A DNA stretch of 64,000 nt from Peptococcus simiae (GTDB taxonomy: Bacteria > Bacillota > Peptococcia > Peptococcales > Peptococcaceae), in the NCBI RefSeq assembly GCF_046097595.1, contig NZ_JBJUVG010000001.1:62001-126000 (forward strand). Direction: 5' to 3'. A program made the translations under genes and the position numbers. This document shows, in pieces, positions 41,534 through 50,437 of this stretch; within the stretch, counting starts at the first letter, position 1, and the number at the start of each line of letters is the position of its first letter. The notes below the pieces were generated by a model, which saw only the letters and a list, made by a program, of their open reading frames with translations, was not told the DNA's origin and did no database searches.

Positions 41534-42302
41534 GCACCTATCCTTTGCCTACGGCAACCACCTGATCCTAAAAGACGTGAGCCTCTCCTTTGCGCCAGGG
41601 AAAATCACCACCCTGCTGGGGGCCAACGGGTCTGGGAAGTCGACCCTCTTTAATTGTTGCACCCGGCACCTGCGGCCTCAAAAGGGGATTATTGACCTGG
41701 ATGATGTGAATATCTTCCATTACAAGCAGAAGGACTTTGCCCGGAAGGTGGCCATCGTCCACCAGCAAAACCGGATCACCGGCGATATTACCGTCCGGGA
41801 CCTGGTCAGCTATGGACGGAGCCCCTACCTCAAGCTCATGGCCCGCTATGGCGAGGACGACGAGCGGGCGGTAGAGGAGGCCCTCAGCCGGACCAACCTC
41901 CAGGAAGTGGCCGACCGACAGGTCTTTGCCCTTTCCGGTGGGCAACGCCAGCGGGTCTGGATTGCCATGGCCCTGGCCCAGGAAAGTGAATACTTATTTT
42001 TAGACGAACCGACCACCTACTTAGACGTCCGCTACCAGGCTGACCTCCTCCACCTGATTAAGGACTTAAATGCCCGCCTGGGGTTGACAGTGGTCATGAT
42101 TTTACACGACATCAACCAGGCCGTCGATATTTCAGATGAGCTGATTGGCCTGAAAAAGGGCCGGGTCCTTTTTCAGGGCCGGGCCCGGGATGTGATCACA
42201 TCCGAAGCCGTTACCCGGCTCTACGACACCCCCCTGGAGGTGGTTAACCACTATGGACGGACCCTGGTTTTATCCCCCCATATCGGACACCAATCAATTT
42301 AA
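41523..42302 (+). CDS. Heme ABC transporter ATPase (HtsC/FhuC-like)
   Basis: The start ATG 41523 follows GGAGGG and overlaps the permease gene by 11 bp. The 259-aa protein is a FhuC-type ATPase with Walker A GANGSGKST, a Q-loop region (IVHQQNRITGDITVRDLVSYGR), signature LSGGQRQRVWIAMAL, Walker B YLFLDEPTTYLD and switch His in ILHD. The YLD after Walker B is typical of iron-siderophore and heme importers. Confidence 0.94.
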   Translation: MNIRHLSFAYGNHLILKDVSLSFAPGKITTLLGANGSGKSTLFNCCTRHLRPQKGIIDLDDVNIFHYKQKDFARKVAIVHQQNRITGDITVRDLVSYGRSPYLKLMARYGEDDERAVEEALSRTNLQEVADRQVFALSGGQRQRVWIAMALAQESEYLFLDEPTTYLDVRYQADLLHLIKDLNARLGLTVVMILHDINQAVDISDELIGLKKGRVLFQGRARDVITSEAVTRLYDTPLEVVNHYGRTLVLSPHIGHQSI

Positions 42303-42316
42303 AGGAGCGACAACCC

Positions 42317-42865
42317 ATGAAAGGACTCATTGCTTACTCATCCCTGACCGGGAATACGGCCAAGCTGGCCGACCGTCTGGCTGCCGGCCTGGCGGACCTA
42401 GGTGACTGGACCCTGGCAGATATCAAGAAGGGGGCAGATGCCTCCGGCTATGATTGCATCCTGGCCGGCGGCTGGATTGACCGGGCCTGGCCGGATAAGG
42501 CGGCCAAGGCTTGGATAGAGGACCTGCCGGCAGACCTGCCCCTGGGTATTTTTGTGACCATGGGGGCCCTGCCGGAAAGCCCCCATGGCGACCGGGTCAA
42601 GGAAAATCTGGCCAGTCTCCTGGCCAGCCATGGGACAGCCCTAGGCATGGCTGTCCTGCCCGGTGTCGTTGAAGCTAAGCTGCTCGACCGGGTCCGGCAG
42701 ATGCCGGCCCATCTTTTAGGTGAGAATGGAGAAAGCATCAAGCAACAAATGGTCGAAGCCGGTGAACAATCCCGGATGCCGACTGAAGAAGAGTACCAGG
42801 CAGGTGTACAGGTATTTCGTGAAGCCATCCAAGGGTGGCTCGATCAGAAAGGAGACTTACAGTGA
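42317..42865 (+). CDS. Flavodoxin family protein in the heme operon
   Basis: This 182-aa protein has the FMN phosphate loop SSLTGNT at residues 8-14 and the later GGWIDRAWPD and TMGALPES loops of the flavodoxin-like fold (Flavodoxin_4-type). It should carry electrons in the cytoplasm. Lying 14 bp after the heme importer ATPase and just before the Shr-like gene, it may supply reducing power for heme processing or ferric reduction after import. No heme oxygenase or radical-SAM heme-degrading gene is in this operon, so the partner is unknown. Confidence 0.82.
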   Translation: MKGLIAYSSLTGNTAKLADRLAAGLADLGDWTLADIKKGADASGYDCILAGGWIDRAWPDKAAKAWIEDLPADLPLGIFVTMGALPESPHGDRVKENLASLLASHGTALGMAVLPGVVEAKLLDRVRQMPAHLLGENGESIKQQMVEAGEQSRMPTEEEYQAGVQVFREAIQGWLDQKGDLQ

Positions 42866-45800
42866 AACGTGCCATAGCGATCTTACTGACCCTTTGCATG
42901 CTCCTCAGCATGCTGCCCAGCCTACCTGCCCGGGCTGCCGGCGACCGGCTAGCCCCGCCAAGTGATGTGGTCTTTTCAACCAAATCCGGTGAACTGGAAA
43001 TTGGTTTTGCCAACGAGCCGCTAACCGCAGAACAAAAGGCCTGGTTGGCAGATGTTGGCGATGTCGAAATCAATGGTGAACATTATAAGGAAGCCAATCA
43101 AAACTACTCCTTTGTCAGAGAGGAGGACCGGCTGATCATCAGCAACCATAACTTCGTCCTGCCGGAGAATACGGTTAGAATCTTAGCCGGCCAATACACC
43201 GCCTACAGCCAGACCTACCCCCATCCGACCATTCAAAAAATGACTGATGGCCTAAGCATTGATGGGGTGACCCTGGCCCAGGCTGGCGATGATCTGAAAA
43301 CCAGCGACTGTGTTTCTATCCGCCTGACCCATGACTACAATACAACGGGGAATGCGGGCATCTATACCCTCATCAAGCACGGTTTAAAGAGCATGACCAT
43401 TGACGGTAAAACCTTTAACGCCGAAGACTCCCAGGATGGCCGTCAGAGTTTCTTCCTGAAAAATACGGTCCTATCCATGTATGACCAAACGCCGGACGGG
43501 AAAATAGCCGTGGCCCACTTCAAAGGGAGAAATGACCACCAGGTCATTATGACCTTTGCCGACGGCAGTGAATTAAAGTATGAAGACCCGGGCTATGTGG
43601 CCCCGGAAGGCAAAGAGGAGCCGGCCCCGGCTCAGGCCCTTGACCAAAATACCGGCGGCATGGCTGCCGGCTGGGGATTTGTCAAATTTGAACAGGCCGC
43701 CAACAATTGGAACGGGGCCAAGATGGAAAGTGACCTGCCCCAGAACCAATGGTATGACCACTATATTAAAAATATCCGTTGCGTTTTCATCGATGACCAA
43801 CACATTGCTGACCGGCAAGAAATCCCCGGGGATGTGACCCTGCAAAATGACGTTTTAGCCTTTGCCACCTATGGCCGGGTCTTTAACGGCGAACCCCACA
43901 AGATGGTCATCGTCTTCAAGGACGGCAACACCATCACCCATATCGATGCCGGTTATCAACCGCCCCAAAAACCGAAAGACTTAGCCCAATACCTGAAAGA
44001 TAAGCCGACCATCAAGGATGAGCCCTCTAACCCGTCTACCGGCGAGGTCTCTCAAAAGTACATCTTTGATGTGGCCAAGTTTGAAAAGGGCTGGGGCGAT
44101 CCGGAAATCACCGTTAGCTTTAAGGGCTTTGGAAACGAAGCGAAAGCCAAAGAGGTGATCCGGGATATGCAGACCTTCACCGTTAATGGTAAAAGCTACC
44201 GAAACCCGGACCTATGGACTGCGTCCTATAAGGGGCTCATCTGTAATGCCCAGGCGGTCATCACCCCCCTTTACGGGAAAGACAAGCTGGACCTGACCTT
44301 CTTCTGGAAGGACGGGACCCAGTCGACCATCAGCCAGGCCATCACCCCGGTTGAGGACCCCAAGGGACCGAAAAAACCGGAAAAACCCAAAGCGCCTGAG
44401 CTTTCAACAGAAGATCAAAGCCTGGAGGATGATGACGGAGAAGTCCAGGTGACGGCCCCGGCCGGCGCCCTGCCGAAAGATGTCAGCCTCTCTGTGGTAG
44501 CCAAGACCGCCAAAGAAGTGCTGGACGGGTCCAGTGCCTATGCCAAGGCCGTTGCCGACAAGGCCCTGGTCACCGCCTTTGATATTTCCTTCAGTTCAGG
44601 CAATAAAGAAGTCCAGCCGAAAAAACCGGTATCAGTCAGCCTGCCCCTCGGGACCCATGACCCCAAGACCCTGGTGGTCTACCATATCAACAAAGAAGGC
44701 CAGGCTGAGAAAGTCGACCCCATTAAGGTAACAAATAACCGAGTGAACTTTTCTGCTGACCACTTCTCCACCTATGCCCTGGCCAGCGGGAAAAAGGAAA
44801 CCGCTAAGCCGGACCAGCCCAAGGGCAAACTGGCTGAGACCTACCCCATTGAACGGGTGGCCCTGGAAAAGGCCTCTTGGGGCGACAGCAAGTACATGCG
44901 GATTTACCTGAAAAACTATAAGAAACCCAATGATAAAGAAAGCCGAGAAGCCATAGAAAAGGCCTTTAAAGAGGCGACCCTGACCTTAAATGGCCAAGAC
45001 TTCACCGGCCTTACGGCTACCACCGGGTTTGAAGCGATTGAAATTAATGAATTTGATGAAATTGGCCCGCAGTTGAAAAAGGCCTGGGAGGCCGCCGGTG
45101 ATAGGGCTAAGATTAAGGTCACCTTTGCAGACGGCAGCCACTGGCAAAACTATGAAGAAGTAGCTAAGACCACAGCGGACAAACTGGCTATTACCGGCAT
45201 CCAGGAAAAAATGGACTGGCAGCAGAAGGTAGACAGTATCGTCCTCCAAAGCGAGGTCGCCAAGAAGCTTTCCAATGAAGAAAAAAATGCCCTGGGCCAG
45301 GAATTATCCAAGGCCAGCTGGCTGGTCAACGGTGAGACCTTCCAGGACCAGGCCGTTGGCTACACCAATGGGATGGTAGAGGGCTATGAAGTCTACAGCG
45401 TCAATACCGCCTTCTATGAAGCCTATGCCAAGCAGTCTCCGGCCTCTATCAAGGTCACCTTCGCGGATGGCAGCAGCTGGGATAACGGCGTTGGCGCAGG
45501 AGACCCTGATGCTAAAAATGAATACGACTTAACCGACCGGTTGCCGGATGGTGACTATACCCTTTCCTTTGATGTTACCAAGCCGGACGGCAGTGCCAGT
45601 ATGTTGGCGGGCTTCCTAGACCAGAAGGCCAAGCTGACTGTTGAAAAAGGCAAGAAGACGGTCACCTTCTTAATGACCTCCAATGCCCAGCTGCTCATAG
45701 ATTTTGCCATTAGCCAAGAAGGGAGCTTTGTTGCCGCCCAGGACGCCGTTTACGGCAAGGCCGAAGAGGGCCGGAAGACCTATACCGTCCCCGTCGATGG

Positions 45801-48800
45801 CCTGGACCAGGTCTATGACCTGGCCATCCTGAATAAAATGATGGGTGGGCAGGACTCCGATAAAGGCCACTTTGACAAGTACACCAAGGCCAAGCTGGCC
45901 TTTAAAACCCCGGTCCTTAAGGGCTGGAAGGGCTTTGACCTTGCAGACAAACCGGCCATTGACCAGGCCAAGAATGACGAGAACCTCCGCCTTAAACTCA
46001 TCGACCAACGGGTGGATACCAATGGCGACGGCAAGATCTCTAAAGAAGAATTGCAGAAGGCCAAGGGCAAACTGGACCTGAGCAATGAAAAAATCGGTCC
46101 GACCCCGGATGTCTCCATCCTTAAAGACCTGGGCCCCGGGGTGACGGAACTCTACCTGGATGCCAACGGGATTGAATCCCTGCCGGACGGTTTCTTTGAC
46201 AAGATGACCGGCCTTGGCCATCTCAGCTTGAGTGGGAACAAGTTAACCAGCCTGCCCAAGGATGCCTTTGCTAAAAACACCAAGCTGCACACCCTCTGGA
46301 TGGAAGGCAATGGCCTGATCGCCTTAGACCCGACCCTCTTTGCCAATAACCCGGGCCTCCTGGAACTGGCTATCTCCAGAAACCGGATCACCAGCCTGCC
46401 CAAGGGGCTTCTGGCCAATAACAGCAAGCTGCAAAAACTCTATGCCAGCGGCAATGGGCTGACCGACATCGACGAAGAAACCTTCGGGCAGATGAAGCGG
46501 TTAGAAGAACTCCAACTGGGCGATAACCGCCTGGCCCAGCTGCCGCATTCCATCAGCAGGCTAGCCCGGCTGGCCGAACTGAACCTGGAAAACAACCGAT
46601 TGACCGGCCTGCCCCAGGGCATGGATAAGCTCAGAAACCTCTATAAGGTCAACCTGAGCAACAACGCCATCAAGGCCCTTGATGAATCCTTCTGGCTCCG
46701 GATGGCCCGTAATTCTTCCGGCCTGCAGAATAAGTACCCTAATCTGGATGTCAGCGGGAACCTTCTAACGGCCATTCCCTTCGATAAGATGCTGGACCAG
46801 GGGGCTAAGTTTAACAAGTTTGACGTCAGCCGGAACTACCTGCCGGCAACCCTTAGTCCAGAAGAAGCGGCCAAACTCCAGCGCCTGGGCATCACCATTG
46901 GGGATGGGATGGAAAACTTCTACTACCCTCAGATGACGGCCCTAGCCCCGACCTTAACAGCTGAAGCCGGGACCTTAACCCTCCAGCAAGACCTGGATAT
47001 GCTGCAAATGGCCCTGTGGAAGTTTAAGGATGTCCGGGATTGGGGCAGCTTCCTAGATCCGGCCAGCTACCTGGCCTTCGTCAAGAATAAACTCTACAAG
47101 AAACACCACATCACCACCATCAATGACCACCTGGGCATTGCCCAAATCTTAAATAAGATGGGCATGGACTGGCAAATCCGTACCATTATTGAAAAACAGG
47201 ACGGCGACAGCTACCGGGAAATCAGCAACGCCCTTCTGAGCAATGAAGGCCACAACGGCCAGGTCAGTGATGTCGACCCGGTTGACGACCGGACCTTCAC
47301 CTTTGCCGATCCCGACATGAAGGCCGGTGACCACTACCGGTTAACCCGGATTTTAACCAGCAAGACCGGGACCGCCGCCTATACCGAGAGCCTCCGCTAT
47401 TCTGTAGAGGCCACCGCTGCCGGGGAAGAACCGGCACCCCAGCCTGAAGCGGCAAGCGCCTGGACCGTACCCATCCAGGTCTTAAAGGAAAAGGGCAAGA
47501 TGCCTTCCATGGCCGCCAATGTTTTCTCCAAAGCGGTTGAAGTGGTAAAAACCGCTGACGGTTACGCCACCACCATTACCTTTAAACCCCTCAGTATGGG
47601 TGGTCTTACCGGCTATATGCAGGATCTGGACCTGTATGAAACGGTAGATGACCAGACCCTGGGTAAGGTCCGGGCCCTCCCCTTGACCAATATCAAGAAA
47701 GACGCCAAGGGCCTGACCGCAGTGACCTTCATGAGTCAGGAAAAACCCCAGGACCTTTACTACGGGACGGTTTACTTCACCATAGGTGAACCGAATGGTA
47801 AAAACACGACGGACGCGAATGTCCGCCTGGTCCTCAATTGGGACCAGGCCCAAGCTACGAAATGGTCCCCGGTAGATCAAGAAAAAACGGTTGCCAAGGC
47901 GGCCCTAGAAAAGGCCATCGCCCAAGCGGAAGCGAAACTGGCTGACGGGAAGACCTACACCGATGCTAGCAAGCAGGCTGTTGAGAAAGCCCTGACCAAG
48001 GCCAAGGCCGCCCTGAACAAGGACACCGCCGCCATGAAGGCGGCCACCGGTGACTTAGACCAGGCCGTGGCTCAGCTGAAAGAGAAGCCAACAGGGCAAC
48101 AAGTGCCCATTCAAGTCTTCAAGGCAGATGAAGACGTGCCTTCTATGGCCTCCGGGGCAGTTGAACCGGAAGCCCAAGTGACCCAAGTCGAGGACGGTTG
48201 GCAGGTGGACATCACCTTTAAGCCCATGTCCGTTGGGCCCTTAAAAGGTCACCTGGAAGAGGCCTTTGTCTATGACAACCTGGCCGACATGACCTCTAAA
48301 AAGGCCAAAGAATTGCGCAAACCCGTTACCGTTGTCGATAGCTACACAGACGCCGGCAAGAGCTATCCTAAGACCATCCGGGTGATGACCAAGGACAAAC
48401 CGACCACCATCGGCCTAGCCGTCGTCGTAGACATGATGAAGGCCATGGGTGGAGACGGAGAAGCCAACATGCGGGTAGTTCTCAACTGGCCCGGCGATGA
48501 ACCGGCCGTTGACCAGGAAAAGGTCGCAGCCAAGGCGGCCCTAGAAAAGGCCATCGCCCAAGCGGAAGCGAAACTGGCTGACGGTAAGACCTACACCGAT
48601 GCCAGTAAGCAGGCCGTTGAGAAAGCCCTGGCCACTGCCAAGGCCACCCTGGACAAGGACACCGCCGCCCTGAAGGCCGCCAGCAGCGCCTTAAATAAGG
48701 CCGTCAGCAGCCTGAAAGAAAAACCGGTTATTGACCAGGATAAGGTCAAAGCCAAAGCTGACCTAGAAAAGGCCATCGCCCAGGCGGAAGCGAAACTGGC

Positions 48801-50406
48801 TGATGGTAAGAATTATACCGATGCCAGCAAGCAGGCCCTTAAAGAGGCCCTGGCAGCAGCCAAGGCCACCCTGAACAAGGACACCGCCGCCATGAAGGCC
48901 GCCGCCAGCGCCTTAAATAAGGCCGTCAGCAGCCTGAAAGAAAAACCGGTTATTGACCAGGATAAGGTCAAAGCCAAAGCTGACCTAGAAAAGGCCATCG
49001 CCCAGGCGGAAGCGAAACTGGCTGATGGTAAGAATTATACTGATGCCAGCAAGCAGGCCCTTAAAGAGGCCCTGGCAGCAGCCAAGGCCACCCTGGATCA
49101 AGACACCGCTGCCATGGATGCTGCCCGTCAGAGCCTGAACCGGGCAGTTAAAGGGCTGGTTGTCGCTTCAAAACCGGCGCCGGAAGAGCGGTCCTTAAAG
49201 GTGAAGGCTTTTATCCGCCATGCCAGCAAAGACCAGGCCTCTATGGCCAACCGGGCCTTTTATCCGGAAGTGGACGTGGTTGAAAAGGGAGATGAAGCGA
49301 CCTACACCCTCTACTTTAAGACCATGACCCTCCAAGGGCTGGAAGGCCACATCACCAGCGTTAGCGTTGATGGGGAAACAGCAGAGGCTGTAGCCGGCCG
49401 CGACAGCACCTATGCCTATGGCTTCCGCTTTACCCGGCCCAGCCAGAAAGAAAAGGAACTGAAATTAACCTTTAATGTAGACATGATGGCCGGCGTCAGC
49501 CAGGATGCCATCCTGGTTCTGGACTGGTCCGGCAAGACCAAGCCGCCGGTGGCCGGCCCCAACCAAGTGGACCCGGCAGCCGACCAGGACAAGGAAGCTC
49601 TAAAAGATAAGGACCTCAAAGCCTTGGTGGCAGAAGCCGAGGGACTTATCAAGGATCCCAAGTACGCAGATAAGGACTTGAAGGCCCTCAAGGCCGCCGT
49701 AGAAGAGGCCAAGGCCGCTCAGTCGGAAAAAGAAGAAGACAAGGCTAAGCAAGCCTTGATTCAGGCCATCAGCGACCTGAAAACGGCCGGCCAGAAGAAG
49801 GCTGACCAGCCGCCGACCAACCAACCGACCCAGCCGGCGGCCAAGGCCTTCAGCCTGACCCAACCTAAGGGTGGTTACATCAGCGGCTATCCCAACGGGA
49901 CCTTCCGCCCCGACCAGTTGGTCAACCGGGCAGAAGCAGCCGCCATGCTGGCTCAATTTGTCCTGACCCAGCAAAAGGCCAACCAGCTGCCCAAGGATGC
50001 CCTGGCTGACAGCTGGTATACCGACAGCCTGCGGACCCTCATCGGCGCCGGCCTCTTATCCGGCTATGAGGATGGGACCGCCAGACCGGACAAGACCATG
50101 ACTCGGGCAGAGATGATCGCCCTCATCGGTCGGATGAAGGGCCTGGCACCCCAGGCCGCTCAATACACAGACCTGACCGCCGGGCACTGGGCCTACCAGG
50201 CCATTGGCGGGGCCCAAAAAGCAGGGATTGTGGCCGGTTACCCGGACGGCAGCTTTAAGCCGGACCAGGGGGTCAGCCGGGCAGAAATGGTGGCCATGGT
50301 CAACCGGGCCTTTGGCTATACCGGAACGACTACCGGCCGCGCCTTTACAGACTTAACACCGGGGCACTGGGCCTATGGAGAGATTCAAAAGGCTGCCCGT
50401 GCCTAG
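42862..50406 (+). CDS. Shr-like hemoglobin/heme receptor with NEAT, LRR, FIVAR and SLH domains
   Basis: GTG 42862 behind AAAGGAG gives 2514 aa with a signal peptide to about residue 27. Residues about 30-500 and 650-880 contain at least six hemoblob/DUF1533-like (HID) repeats, the hemoglobin-binding units of streptococcal Shr. A ZU5-like stretch lies between. A first NEAT domain spans about 887-1020 (LPDGDYTLSFDV, GSASMLAGF), followed by an EF-hand-like loop (DTNGDGKISKEE, about 1052) and leucine-rich repeats (about 1094-1280). Further NEAT domains lie near 1534-1663, 1747-1878 and 2112-2223, separated by four FIVAR-like units. Three SLH domains end the protein (about 2334-2514). NEAT-LRR-NEAT after hemoglobin domains is the Shr plan; SLH replaces the usual anchor. 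It should bind hemoglobin outside the cell and pass heme towards Shp. Confidence 0.9.
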   Translation: MKRAIAILLTLCMLLSMLPSLPARAAGDRLAPPSDVVFSTKSGELEIGFANEPLTAEQKAWLADVGDVEINGEHYKEANQNYSFVREEDRLIISNHNFVLPENTVRILAGQYTAYSQTYPHPTIQKMTDGLSIDGVTLAQAGDDLKTSDCVSIRLTHDYNTTGNAGIYTLIKHGLKSMTIDGKTFNAEDSQDGRQSFFLKNTVLSMYDQTPDGKIAVAHFKGRNDHQVIMTFADGSELKYEDPGYVAPEGKEEPAPAQALDQNTGGMAAGWGFVKFEQAANNWNGAKMESDLPQNQWYDHYIKNIRCVFIDDQHIADRQEIPGDVTLQNDVLAFATYGRVFNGEPHKMVIVFKDGNTITHIDAGYQPPQKPKDLAQYLKDKPTIKDEPSNPSTGEVSQKYIFDVAKFEKGWGDPEITVSFKGFGNEAKAKEVIRDMQTFTVNGKSYRNPDLWTASYKGLICNAQAVITPLYGKDKLDLTFFWKDGTQSTISQAITPVEDPKGPKKPEKPKAPELSTEDQSLEDDDGEVQVTAPAGALPKDVSLSVVAKTAKEVLDGSSAYAKAVADKALVTAFDISFSSGNKEVQPKKPVSVSLPLGTHDPKTLVVYHINKEGQAEKVDPIKVTNNRVNFSADHFSTYALASGKKETAKPDQPKGKLAETYPIERVALEKASWGDSKYMRIYLKNYKKPNDKESREAIEKAFKEATLTLNGQDFTGLTATTGFEAIEINEFDEIGPQLKKAWEAAGDRAKIKVTFADGSHWQNYEEVAKTTADKLAITGIQEKMDWQQKVDSIVLQSEVAKKLSNEEKNALGQELSKASWLVNGETFQDQAVGYTNGMVEGYEVYSVNTAFYEAYAKQSPASIKVTFADGSSWDNGVGAGDPDAKNEYDLTDRLPDGDYTLSFDVTKPDGSASMLAGFLDQKAKLTVEKGKKTVTFLMTSNAQLLIDFAISQEGSFVAAQDAVYGKAEEGRKTYTVPVDGLDQVYDLAILNKMMGGQDSDKGHFDKYTKAKLAFKTPVLKGWKGFDLADKPAIDQAKNDENLRLKLIDQRVDTNGDGKISKEELQKAKGKLDLSNEKIGPTPDVSILKDLGPGVTELYLDANGIESLPDGFFDKMTGLGHLSLSGNKLTSLPKDAFAKNTKLHTLWMEGNGLIALDPTLFANNPGLLELAISRNRITSLPKGLLANNSKLQKLYASGNGLTDIDEETFGQMKRLEELQLGDNRLAQLPHSISRLARLAELNLENNRLTGLPQGMDKLRNLYKVNLSNNAIKALDESFWLRMARNSSGLQNKYPNLDVSGNLLTAIPFDKMLDQGAKFNKFDVSRNYLPATLSPEEAAKLQRLGITIGDGMENFYYPQMTALAPTLTAEAGTLTLQQDLDMLQMALWKFKDVRDWGSFLDPASYLAFVKNKLYKKHHITTINDHLGIAQILNKMGMDWQIRTIIEKQDGDSYREISNALLSNEGHNGQVSDVDPVDDRTFTFADPDMKAGDHYRLTRILTSKTGTAAYTESLRYSVEATAAGEEPAPQPEAASAWTVPIQVLKEKGKMPSMAANVFSKAVEVVKTADGYATTITFKPLSMGGLTGYMQDLDLYETVDDQTLGKVRALPLTNIKKDAKGLTAVTFMSQEKPQDLYYGTVYFTIGEPNGKNTTDANVRLVLNWDQAQATKWSPVDQEKTVAKAALEKAIAQAEAKLADGKTYTDASKQAVEKALTKAKAALNKDTAAMKAATGDLDQAVAQLKEKPTGQQVPIQVFKADEDVPSMASGAVEPEAQVTQVEDGWQVDITFKPMSVGPLKGHLEEAFVYDNLADMTSKKAKELRKPVTVVDSYTDAGKSYPKTIRVMTKDKPTTIGLAVVVDMMKAMGGDGEANMRVVLNWPGDEPAVDQEKVAAKAALEKAIAQAEAKLADGKTYTDASKQAVEKALATAKATLDKDTAALKAASSALNKAVSSLKEKPVIDQDKVKAKADLEKAIAQAEAKLADGKNYTDASKQALKEALAAAKATLNKDTAAMKAAASALNKAVSSLKEKPVIDQDKVKAKADLEKAIAQAEAKLADGKNYTDASKQALKEALAAAKATLDQDTAAMDAARQSLNRAVKGLVVASKPAPEERSLKVKAFIRHASKDQASMANRAFYPEVDVVEKGDEATYTLYFKTMTLQGLEGHITSVSVDGETAEAVAGRDSTYAYGFRFTRPSQKEKELKLTFNVDMMAGVSQDAILVLDWSGKTKPPVAGPNQVDPAADQDKEALKDKDLKALVAEAEGLIKDPKYADKDLKALKAAVEEAKAAQSEKEEDKAKQALIQAISDLKTAGQKKADQPPTNQPTQPAAKAFSLTQPKGGYISGYPNGTFRPDQLVNRAEAAAMLAQFVLTQQKANQLPKDALADSWYTDSLRTLIGAGLLSGYEDGTARPDKTMTRAEMIALIGRMKGLAPQAAQYTDLTAGHWAYQAIGGAQKAGIVAGYPDGSFKPDQGVSRAEMVAMVNRAFGYTGTTTGRAFTDLTPGHWAYGEIQKAARA
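48517..49182 (+). repeat. Three tandem 222-bp FIVAR-coding repeats
   Basis: Units begin at 48517, 48739 and 48961, exactly 222 bp (74 codons) apart. The last two are nearly identical at DNA level; the first differs more. A fourth related unit stands alone at 47881, with a NEAT domain between it and the tandem set. The identity indicates recent duplication and likely copy-number change. Confidence 0.92.
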
Positions 50407-50437
50407 GGGTGGCAGATTGCTTTATGAAGGAGAAGGT

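Noticed and set aside
48517..49182. CRISPR-like repetition
   Set aside because: The repeats are 222 bp, in frame and without spacers; they encode FIVAR-like protein modules.
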